Shown: positions 20,914-30,439 of the stretch, piece after piece | Position numbering within the stretch: position 1 is the stretch's first letter | Layout: each line of letters begins with the position of its first letter | DNA from: Cepaea hortensis | Taxonomy: Eukaryota > Mollusca > Gastropoda > Stylommatophora > Helicidae | Reading direction: 5' to 3' | DNA: 64,000 bases | Assembly: GCA_963921405.1 (NCBI GenBank) | Contig: OY992892.1 | Location: forward strand, 53,344,299 to 53,408,298 | Position numbers and translations under genes: made by a program | Notes under the pieces: generated by a model | What the model was told of the DNA's origin: nothing | The model's database searches: none | The model's input: the letters and a program-made list of their open reading frames with translations, nothing else

Positions 20914-23900
20914 ATGGCTACGTTATCTGATTTTATAAAAGCAGGTAAAGAGTTACAATATACAGGAAAAGACTTAGAAGAATATGCTGATAAGAAATTT
21001 AAAGAAGCAAAAGATGCGGAGAGAGACGAACGCGCACGAGAAAGAGAACATGATAAGGAAATTAAGCAACAACAGTTACAACATGATAAGGAAATTAAGC
21101 AACAACAGTTACAACAAGATAAGGAAATTAAACAGAAAGAACTAGAATTAAAACAGAAGACATTAGATCAGGAGAGAGAATTAAAGCAAAAAGAAATAGA
21201 CGTTAAGGAAAAACAAATTCAAGTAGAATCAGAGACACAATTAAAGATGAAAGGCATGGAGGTAGACTCACACGCAGAGGTCTCTGCCACTAAACTAAGA
21301 AGTCAACAAGAGGAAAATAAGTTCAACAAATACAAAAATATTATCAAACCATATTGTAAAGAGGACTCCATATCTGCCTGGACAGAGAATGTAGAGTACC
21401 AATTTAAATATCACCAAGTTCCTTTAGAGATGTGGGCTCCTATTTATATGAAGAATCTGAGTGGTGAGCCCCTTAAAGTAATAGAATCTATACCAATTGA
21501 CCTTAGATCTAACTATCAATACACACATGATAGGATTATGCAGCACTTTTTACTTGATGCCCCTGGTTATCAAGTTCAGTTCTCAAATCTAAAACCTAAA
21601 CCTAGTGAAACCTTCATTGATTATGTTTCAAATGTACAGAGTGTACTAGACAGGTGGCTTAAAGCAGCTAACATAGGAAAAGACTTTGATAGATTAAAAA
21701 ACTTAATAGCTATGGATAAGGTAATATCCACCATACCTTCTCCTTTTGCTAAATTTTTACAGCAGGCAGACATTGAGAACATCCAGCAATTTGAGAAAAA
21801 AGGTTCAGCATATTTTTCTTCAAACAGACATATTTTTAAAACTTCAAATGACTCTGAGATAGTTTCCTTTGTGAAAGACCAACCAAAAAACTATCAGAGT
21901 AACAGAAAACCTTTTCAGAAGTATGACAAGAAAGACAGGAAAGTGTCCAAATGCATGTATTGTCAACTTATGCACGACACTTATTCGATGTGCGACAAAT
22001 CGCCGAATTATCCGGCGCATCTTGAAAATGTTATCAAGAAGCAGCAAAGCAAAAGATCTGCATACAGGCGTGCAATCAAATGTTTTTTTTGTTCCAGCTT
22101 TGGCCATTATTCTAATAAGTGCCTTGGCCGCCAACGTTTAAAAGCTAACAATGCTATTTTGATTGACACCTCTTCAGATAGTGCTAGTGAGAATGAGTGT
22201 GAGGTTGAAAGTGACTTACCTACTAACCAAGCAGAAGATGTGTGTGGTGCAAACGATATGTTAAGCTTCGACAGCTGTGAACGATGTCACCAATTCCATG
22301 CAGACGGAAAACTAGAATGTGGACATACAGTACCATTCTCATCTGAGAATGTAAATGCAGCATTAGCCTCCAGAGGCAGTTTAGTGTTCCACAATGCAAT
22401 GGTCAATGACGTACCATGCCAATGTTTGCTGGACAGCGGCAGCACTCTTATTGGTCTTCGAAAGGAACTAGTGAGTCCGGGTGATTACACAGGTGACACT
22501 GTGAAATGCCGAACCTTTTCGGGTAACGTTGAAATTTACCCTTTGGCAAAAGCCCGTATTGATTCTCCTTTTCTTTCCGGTACCTTTACTTGTGCAATAC
22601 TTAACAACCCTTGTACTGATTTAATTTTGGGGTGCTTACCTCAACTGAAACAATGTACTAGTGAAGAAATAGTTGCATGGGAGAAATTAAATGCAGCTAA
22701 TGCAACAACAAGAGCAGACAGTGTGAAACATCAAGACACACTACAAGATGAGAGACTACTGTTGCTTTCTCCAACTGGCACAGATGACACCAGCAGACAG
22801 AAATTTATAGAACAGCAGAAAGCTGACCCTAGTGTGTCTCCATACTTGAAATTATTAAAAGATAAAGCCAAAGTGACCAAAAATGCTTCATGGTTCTTTA
22901 GACTTAATAATGGCATTTTAACTAGATATTATACTACTGGTAACCATGAGATTCAGCAAACGGTGTTACCTGAACAACATCGTCTAACTGTGCTAAAGAT
23001 TGCACATGAGTCACCGTTTGCTGGTCATCTTGCATATGATAAAACCAGGGCCAGAATTCAGGCTCATTTCTATTGGCCAGGTTTTTGCAATGATATAAAA
23101 TTATTTTGTCGGTCTTGTGATGTCTGTCAACAATTAGTACGCAAGGGTAAACATCCTACAGCTGAAGTACAACCTTCTACACTGGCCTCCAGGCCATTTG
23201 AGAGTGTGGCGGTAGATATTGTTGGACCCCTGAATCAGGTGTCCAGCAAAGGAAATCGCTTAATATTGACAATGGTCGACCTATGTACAAGGTGGGTTGA
23301 GGCAGTAGCTTTGAAGTACATCACCTCCAAAGACGTTGCCAATGTATTTCTACACCTGTTCTCACGATTCGGATTCCCACGGACCATTTTATCCGATCGT
23401 GGAACTCAGTTCATATCGGCTGCAACGCAAGCCCTTACAAAAATGTTAGGTATTAAACAACATTTTACGACAGCATACCATCCAGCCAGCAATGGAATAG
23501 TAGAGAAAATTAACGGTGACCTAAAGCATATGCTGGCTAAGGTGACAGCAGAAAACCCAGCTGATTGGGATACACTGTTACCAACAGTGCTGTTCGCCTA
23601 TCGGGAGATTCCCCATTCAAGCACGGGTTTCTCACCGTTTGAATTAGTTTACGGGGCTAACCCACGTGGACCCCTAACCATTTACCATCAGGTAATAACT
23701 GAATCTATTGAAATTCCGATCCCTAAAACACCTTATGAAATGGTGACAGAAACACGAGACAAGATCATGAAATCGTGTGTTATAGCTAAGGCAGCTTTGG
23801 AGAGGAAGGGTCAAATCTACCGCCAATATGCCAACAAAGGGGCAAGAACAATTGAACTTGAACCAGATCAAGACATACTCTTGCTACTTCCAGACAAAAG

Positions 23901-25695
23901 AAATTTAGTATTAACCTCATGGCAAGGGCCATTCAAGGTGGTACGTAGAATTTCAGATGTTGACTATGAAATATCAATAAACGGACACTTAAAGATATTC
24001 CATGTCAACATGTTGAAACCTTACTTTTCAAGACACGAAACAGAAGTAGTGACAGACGAACAGAATGCACCAACACCTAGTGATCAGACGACAGACATAC
24101 ACAACGCAACTACACTAGTTAGCGAGACTGGCAGTTCCGACAATGGCAATACACCTAGTGAGTTAACAGAATACGCACTTAGTACCACCACTGTAATGAA
24201 TCAGGTAGACGACGACGGAATGGAACTACCTGTTCCCATTGTAGACAAAACTGCGACATGGGACAGTATACATATAGATCAGGGACTAACAGACATTCAA
24301 CGACGACAATTAGTGGAATTAGGTACTGAATACAGAGACCTATTCTCTGACATCCCAGGTAGGACGGACAGAATCGAACACTCCATTCTTCTTTCGGACT
24401 CTAAGCCTATCAAATGCAGGCCGTACTCAATCCCACTCAGCTATAGAGAAAATCTAAATAAGGAAATTCTTAATTTAGAAGCTAGTGGGATTATCCAAAA
24501 GTCTACATCTGAGTACTCTTTTCCAATCGTCCTAGTTAAGAAGAAGGATTCCACAATTCGTCTGTGCGTAGACTATCGAAAACTCAATAACATCACTAAG
24601 ATCGACGCAGAACCTATTCCTTCCTGCGAAGATCTTATCTTGGACATGTCTACTTCAAAAATCTTTTCAAAACTAGATCTTACTAAGGGATATTGGCAGG
24701 TCCCTATGCAGCCTCAATCTATGCATCTTACTGCGTTTTCAACCCCTTTAGGACTATACGAGTGGCGATTTCTTCCTTTCGGACTTCGAAATGCTCCTGC
24801 CACTTTCGTACGCTTAACTAGAGATCTATTACATGGAGTGACGAATACTGTGACCTATATAGATGATATATGTGTCCATAATGAAGACTGGACAACACAC
24901 TTACTGAAACTGAGACATGTCTTTGATAGGTTGCGACTCTTCGGTCTCACTGTCAAACCGAGCAAAGTTGAATTGGGCCTAAAAGAAATTGAATTTTTGG
25001 GTCATGTCATCTCTCAAGGTCAACTGAAGACTGACAATAGGATTATTACAAAAATTATGAATCTGACCATTCCTACCACGAAAAAACAGGTCAGAAGCCT
25101 TTTAGGATTAGTAAATTACTATAGTAAATTTATTCCAAATTTAGCGGAAATTACAAGTGTTTTTTCCAATGTTTTAAAAGCATCTGTAAAATTGGATGTA
25201 AAAGATGCATTATTAATTTCTGCATTGTCAAAATTGAAAATTCTTTTTAGTAATGTTCCAATCCTCCGCTTGCCTAACCCTGGGCTCGTTTATTATCTTA
25301 GGACAGATGCCAGCAGGATTTCCATCGCTGCAGTACTAGGCCAATTCTATGAGGGCATCTTCCATCCGATTTGCTACGTGAGCCGTAAGATCACACCTGC
25401 CGAGTCCAGATATTCGATATCAGAGTTGGAAGCCCTAAGCGTCATCTATGCGGTGAGAAAGCTCCATCGATATTTGGCGGGTGTGCACTTCATCGTCCAG
25501 ACCGACAATTCTCCCATCACGGTCATCCAGAGTGGTGTGCATCGAAATGACCGGATATACAGGTGGTCTCTTATTTTACAAAACTATACATTTAGTATAG
25601 AACATATCAAGGGTAAGGACAATATTCTGGCTGATACCCTTAGTAGACCATCTGGGGTAGAAATACCTGAAATCCCACATATAAATGTAGAGTGA
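20914..25695 (+). CDS. gag-pol: Gag-Pro-Int-RT-RNase H polyprotein, Gmr1-like order
   Basis: 1593 codons without a stop. N-terminus: MATLSDFIKAGKELQYTGK, then a charged coiled coil with tandem DKEIKQQQLQ repeats (aa ~35-120). Capsid-like region aa ~145-310, whose second half resembles a SCAN fold (GYQVQFSNLKPKPSETF...DKVISTIPSPF). Cys/His box CMYC...SMC (~347), CCHC knuckle CFFCSSFGHYSNKC (~390), and an extra CERC...LECGH box (~456). Protease motif LLDSGST (~505). Integrase follows: HHCC zinc finger (H-ESPFAGH ~698, CRSCDVC ~733), catalytic D in VDIVGPL (~767), D in SDRGTQF (~828), E in VEKINGD (~864), GPF module WQGPFKVV (~1004). RT: LPFGLRNAPATF and YIDD (~1315). RNase H: TDAS (~1463), ELEAL, TDNS, ADTLSR. 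Integrase before RT is the copia-like order, diagnostic of Gmr1-type gypsy elements. No frameshift separates gag from pol. Confidence 0.97.
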   Translation: MATLSDFIKAGKELQYTGKDLEEYADKKFKEAKDAERDERAREREHDKEIKQQQLQHDKEIKQQQLQQDKEIKQKELELKQKTLDQERELKQKEIDVKEKQIQVESETQLKMKGMEVDSHAEVSATKLRSQQEENKFNKYKNIIKPYCKEDSISAWTENVEYQFKYHQVPLEMWAPIYMKNLSGEPLKVIESIPIDLRSNYQYTHDRIMQHFLLDAPGYQVQFSNLKPKPSETFIDYVSNVQSVLDRWLKAANIGKDFDRLKNLIAMDKVISTIPSPFAKFLQQADIENIQQFEKKGSAYFSSNRHIFKTSNDSEIVSFVKDQPKNYQSNRKPFQKYDKKDRKVSKCMYCQLMHDTYSMCDKSPNYPAHLENVIKKQQSKRSAYRRAIKCFFCSSFGHYSNKCLGRQRLKANNAILIDTSSDSASENECEVESDLPTNQAEDVCGANDMLSFDSCERCHQFHADGKLECGHTVPFSSENVNAALASRGSLVFHNAMVNDVPCQCLLDSGSTLIGLRKELVSPGDYTGDTVKCRTFSGNVEIYPLAKARIDSPFLSGTFTCAILNNPCTDLILGCLPQLKQCTSEEIVAWEKLNAANATTRADSVKHQDTLQDERLLLLSPTGTDDTSRQKFIEQQKADPSVSPYLKLLKDKAKVTKNASWFFRLNNGILTRYYTTGNHEIQQTVLPEQHRLTVLKIAHESPFAGHLAYDKTRARIQAHFYWPGFCNDIKLFCRSCDVCQQLVRKGKHPTAEVQPSTLASRPFESVAVDIVGPLNQVSSKGNRLILTMVDLCTRWVEAVALKYITSKDVANVFLHLFSRFGFPRTILSDRGTQFISAATQALTKMLGIKQHFTTAYHPASNGIVEKINGDLKHMLAKVTAENPADWDTLLPTVLFAYREIPHSSTGFSPFELVYGANPRGPLTIYHQVITESIEIPIPKTPYEMVTETRDKIMKSCVIAKAALERKGQIYRQYANKGARTIELEPDQDILLLLPDKRNLVLTSWQGPFKVVRRISDVDYEISINGHLKIFHVNMLKPYFSRHETEVVTDEQNAPTPSDQTTDIHNATTLVSETGSSDNGNTPSELTEYALSTTTVMNQVDDDGMELPVPIVDKTATWDSIHIDQGLTDIQRRQLVELGTEYRDLFSDIPGRTDRIEHSILLSDSKPIKCRPYSIPLSYRENLNKEILNLEASGIIQKSTSEYSFPIVLVKKKDSTIRLCVDYRKLNNITKIDAEPIPSCEDLILDMSTSKIFSKLDLTKGYWQVPMQPQSMHLTAFSTPLGLYEWRFLPFGLRNAPATFVRLTRDLLHGVTNTVTYIDDICVHNEDWTTHLLKLRHVFDRLRLFGLTVKPSKVELGLKEIEFLGHVISQGQLKTDNRIITKIMNLTIPTTKKQVRSLLGLVNYYSKFIPNLAEITSVFSNVLKASVKLDVKDALLISALSKLKILFSNVPILRLPNPGLVYYLRTDASRISIAAVLGQFYEGIFHPICYVSRKITPAESRYSISELEALSVIYAVRKLHRYLAGVHFIVQTDNSPITVIQSGVHRNDRIYRWSLILQNYTFSIEHIKGKDNILADTLSRPSGVEIPEIPHINVE

Positions 25696-27927
25696 TAGTT
25701 AGTACATGAATATATTATATTATTCTATGTAAAATAGGTTACATATACATCAACATTATGTGCTTAATCATGTACCAAGAACAGTGAACTATCATGTGTC
25801 CGTAGACATCAAGTGAAGAACTGTGCTGCAAAACTTAGAGATCACCGTGTGAACTAGGACAGCTCATTTCCAACTAAGCTCCATTCCGGTGTATCATATG
25901 TATGAAACGCAGAAAACAGTGTCAGAACAGTGCTTAATTACAGACACGAAAAGACTGAGCTACGACACCAGCGAACTCTACACGTGCACTACCAATAGAA
26001 CACTATGATAACTGTGCAATGTATTTCAGATACCCAGGCAAAGTGTGTAGATATATTATGCCTATACAACCATTGTACATACATGAAGGCAACTACTAAC
26101 CTGTGGAAACCGAATACTATGTATATAAACTTATTGTGATATGTAATATAATATTTTAAGATAGTGATAAATTAGAGATAGAATTAGGATATATAATAGT
26201 TCTCATTTATTTGAATAGTTTAGTTAGTACAGTAATTAACCCATTTACTTACCGTAAAATTAAATTAAAATATTAGTTTAGACATAAGAATAGTTAATTA
26301 CAAGTTAAATTAAATTTATGATAAGAATAGTACCTTTTATGATAAGAATAGTACCATTTAGATTGTTATACTTCACTAAGCTTCATTTTAGTTTAGTTTA
26401 TTCCATCTTAATGAAACCATACCATCTTTCAAATATTACCATTTATTAGTATCATCATTTGACATCATAATAGATTAAAAAGAGTAGATAAGGTAACATA
26501 CATCATTTACACCATTTAGATTAAGAATAGCACTCATATAATTCCTTTGTGCATTTAAAAACATTATTTAGCATAGTATTTAGAAAAGTACATAAATTGT
26601 GTTCACATCATCCATTTAATTAAGGTACATAACTCACATCACAACAATTACATTTAAATAGTTTGATTACATCCCTTAGATTAGAGAAAAATAATAAGTA
26701 ATATAAGCATATCATATAATTAACATAACAAATTTAATAAATTTAGGTAACACATTAAATACTTAGTTATAGAATTAGAAGGGTATGTTAGAATGTAGAG
26801 TTTTATGTTAGTATAATATAGTGTGATAAGATCAAGGGGGGCAAACCATCAACCCTTTCTCATCAATATAAATATACTGTAAATACATGACTCGTGCAGC
26901 GACTTTCGCACAGTCATGGGGCTCAACTAGCTTAAACTGAGCCAAACCTGTACAGTGTCACTCCAAGGTTTTTAATTAATCGGAAGAATTAGTGGGGAAG
27001 GATAAAAGATGTGTGACAGAATTAAGGGTGAAAGGAGTGTGACAGAAGTGTGAAAGCGAGGGCGAAGGGAAAATAGACGGGAGAGAGTGACAGCAGTCAG
27101 CGAATTCTTCTGCTGTCTGGCTCGACTTTTAATATTTGTCTGTGTTAATGTTGGTTTTCGTTATTGAAAATGTGCTAATGTGACTGTGTTGTCGGTAATA
27201 TAGTTTACAACTTAGATTAAAGTATTTTGAGTTTCATAACAAGGGAATGTAGTCACGAATGAGTGTTATACACCTATTTATGGCCACATTTAACCAAATT
27301 ACGACACTTAAAAAACTAACATACATACACATAAGAATTAGAAACATAGATTAGAAGTTAGATTAGTAGATTAATTACATCCAAACACACAAACAACCAG
27401 AAAAACAAACATATAAATTACATACACGTTTTCTAGATCAAAGGGAGATAACTTCAGGTCAGGGGACACAATAGACAACGAAAAACTAACTTAACAGTGA
27501 AATAATACTTTACACGCGGAAGCGATGTAGGTAAAGCCTGTCGCACACACTCTTGTATAATGGTTGTTAAATATTATATGGGGGACATGAAGCAATTCAT
27601 GTGTTGACCCTAAGAAAGTCAACTTTGTATGGGTAGTAAGTTAATTTACTATGTGAGGGCAGGTCTTATAAGACAACGGTCCGGTTCAGACATACCTCTA
27701 ATAAATATAATATAGCATGTGCGAAAGGGCTCACGCCAACCAGTCAAGTTTGTGGCGATTGCCAGTAGCCAAGTAAAGTTTTGCTACACTGTGACAACAG
27801 TCAGTAGAAGTCTATTAGAGTGCCCAAAGCCAGGTTGTCTAGAGTCTTTGACAAAAAAATTAGATATTAAATTTTTTTAGAAACCTCTTGCGTCACAACC
27901 AATCAGTGAAAGTTGATGACGCAACAC
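25696..27927 (+). other. Long non-coding 3' region of element A
   Basis: 2.2 kb, very AT-rich, with TTTAGTTTAG and ATAAGAATAG-like imperfect repeats (about 26220-26760). There is no frame above background and no env-like gene. It is unusually long for a gypsy element. Confidence 0.8.
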
Positions 27928-27943
27928 AGGAGGGGCGGGTGTG
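27928..27943 (+). promoter_or_regulatory. Polypurine tract, element A
   Basis: AGGAGGGGCGGGTGTG lies immediately 5' of the 3' LTR, the expected plus-strand DNA primer site. Confidence 0.8.
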
Positions 27944-28534
27944 TGTCAAAGACTCGACCGCATCCCCTCCGCCAGGAAGAGCAGTCAATCTTAAAGAGGC
28001 CAGGAGGTGATACGGTGCCCGAGGTAAGGGCAGGGGTGATGAGGTAATGGGAGATGGGTTAACCATTCCCTCATGAGACACGCAGGCGATGTTCAGAGAG
28101 TTAGCACTCTAATCACGATGACATCACGCCTCGTGGTAGCCACAGAGGAGTTGAGTATACACTCAACGTACCACGTCTGCCATCAGCGTGCCAGGTGAGG
28201 TAACACGCACCAAGGTGAAGGTCAATCTACGTGGTGTGTGACCACGGGATGAAAGATTGTCAGACGGGAGGACAGGACTTGTAGTGTGCACTTCGTTAGA
28301 GTAGCGATAGGGTTTCTTGTGTTTATTTGTATAGAAAGTTAGCATAGGGGTTAGCAGCTCGTGATAGATAATACTGTGGCTTTATGTTGTGTGTTTCAAT
28401 AGCGACTGTTCACTGATTGTAGCGAGCCAACGGCAATAAAATGTACCATTTATTTTCCTCGCACACGACTTGCAAGTTGTCTTGTATGGTGTGCCAGAAG
28501 TACCCGATGATGCCTGTCAGTTGAGTTGTTGACA
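27944..28534 (+). repeat. 3' LTR of element A
   Basis: 591 bp, apparently identical to 19114-19704. Followed by the TTCCA duplication and nine more bases of LINE before the next LTR element begins. Confidence 0.97.
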
Positions 28535-28548
28535 TTCCAGAACCCCTG

Positions 28549-29128
28549 TGTCAGAGTCTTGCATAACACAAGACAAGTAGCTCGTTTTCTGGCAAGTGTG
28601 AAGTAATATCAAACTATCAAATCACACGAAGTGAATATCCGAAAGTATTATTCACACGCTTTATTGACGCGTTGCATTAATTATCGCACAAACACCGCGC
28701 ACTGACAATCTATAGCAATCATTTCAACATGAACAAGATCACTACAATACATAATAATACATGCAAGCAATAAACATCTCACTTACAGTTAAACTATACA
28801 AGCATTCGGCTCAGTCTCCCACTGTCGTACAGGCTGGCTCTCAAGGCAGATTCAAACTCAACTCGCATTCCCTTGCGACCTGTCCTTTCAACGATCTCAG
28901 CCCGTCTGCCAGTCCTGGCGTCCTACACGCTACACGCTCACGTCAGCTGGTGTCCCCTGCACGGTTCACGGGGTGAACTCAATTGCTGTGCGTGGCTGCT
29001 TATCCAGGCGTCGGCAAAGACGCCGCGTTCTCTCTGCCGTGTCTAACATTACTCAGGGTTGCGTGTTGTTATGGTGTCTGGCGTTGGTACAGACAACGCG
29101 TCGCAACCTCGGATGTGAGACCTTGACA
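28549..29128 (-). repeat. 3' LTR of element B
   Basis: On the minus strand it starts TGTCAAGGTC and ends CTCTGACA. AATAAA lies on the minus strand at 28665-28660. Confidence 0.95.
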
Positions 29129-29147
29129 CTCTCCACACCCCTTTTTC
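29129..29147 (-). promoter_or_regulatory. Polypurine tract, element B
   Basis: Minus-strand GAAAAAGGGGTGTGGAGAG directly precedes the 3' LTR. Confidence 0.8.
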
Positions 29148-30439
29148 ATGAAAGGATTTCCTTTCATGTACAATATATATCTAGGTGTTATTAAACATGT
29201 CAAAGTCGAACATTATACCTTAACAATTATAATAAATATATACAGGTGAATAGTCAACAATATGTATACACCACTTATGTTGCACTATGAAGTACAACAG
29301 TCAAGTACAATCTATTTAATGGGCATTACCTCGCTGTGACCCAGCTAGTCCGGTAGGTATCGGCTAAACTGGCCCCTACCTCACAACCAAGAACAAAAAT
29401 ACTAAAATAATCAGGTCAAGCCGTGAGCATCTCCCTCCGAGATGACTCCTCCATCAGACCTCTATTTAGAGTTTCTAATGAAGGTCAACAGTTTTGGAAA
29501 TATACTGTCCATATCTAAACGATGTTACATTGACAGGTTATTTATCAAGCACACATGTTAATGGGTACAATACATATTTACATATCACCAATAATTTAGA
29601 ATAATGTCCCCTGGTTATTATACAGAAAATTTAGGAACAATAATTTATCGTCGTTTACAAGACATAAATTACAATTGGAAATTTATTTCTTAGTGTCACA
29701 ATTTGATCCTTATTGACAAATGTGCACAAAAAGTCACGTTTGTAAAGAAGCAATCAAGTTATGATGCTGAGATTACATCCTATACAAATCAACATATACA
29801 ATTCCGTATATGGGAATATTTTAAATCACATTTTAATACAACGTCATACATTTATATACTTTTAATAATATGCAAAAACTCGGAAGTATACAGCTGTACT
29901 ATTACATGTGTTGTGATGTCATTCAAACAAAGCTGGTCCGTTCTGGATGGATCTTCTATAAACGGAGTAGTAGTTGTTACTATCAGCTGTTGGATCATCT
30001 CTTCCGTCTTCTGCTCGGATTGTACTGTCGCAGTCATCTTTCGTACCTTGTTAAAACGTCTTGGGCACCTCGGTCTGGATACTTTAGGATTACCTCACGT
30101 TTTAGTGCTTGGTAACTTCTTGGATCCTCTAGTGTTGTCCCGTGACACTTCTCCGTAGTGTCTGGTTGTTAAAATATTTATGTATTTACAATAATAATTA
30201 CATTCTTTCTCATATCTCACAGTTATACAACACATTAGTTTACATAATACTGATTTCATTCTTTCACATATCTCACAATTATTTACGCATTCATTCGCAT
30301 GATAATAATAAGAATCACAATATGTACATAAGTTATATACATTGGGAGATACAATCTTCCCCATCACAATGGTGTACACAGCGTTACTGACACATTGTCA
30401 CAATTGGCTGTGGTACTGAGCACTATCTACGTTGCAGTT
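29148..30439 (-). other. Non-coding 3' region of element B
   Basis: 1.3 kb between the RNase H stop and the purine tract. Frames on either strand look like chance. No env-like gene. Confidence 0.7.

Larger units (their letters stand above)
19114..28534 (+). mobile_element. Gmr1-like Ty3/gypsy LTR retrotransposon A, apparently intact
   Basis: A 9,421 bp element with two 591 bp LTRs that read as identical, flanked by perfect TTCCA duplications (19109-19113 and 28535-28539). It contains a tRNA-like primer site, one uninterrupted gag-pol ORF, a 2.2 kb non-coding 3' region and a purine tract. Identical LTRs imply a very recent insertion. Every hallmark needed for mobility is present, apart from any env-like gene, which this type lacks. 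Confidence 0.97.

Noticed and set aside
28761..29194. Small proteins at 28761-28976 and 28973-29194, repeated at 36183-36694
   Set aside because: They lie within the two LTRs of element B, antisense to it, and are identical because the LTRs are.
29703..30158. 151-codon plus-strand frame as a gene or env
   Set aside because: Antisense to the non-coding 3' region of element B, with no recognisable signal, glycoprotein or domain pattern.
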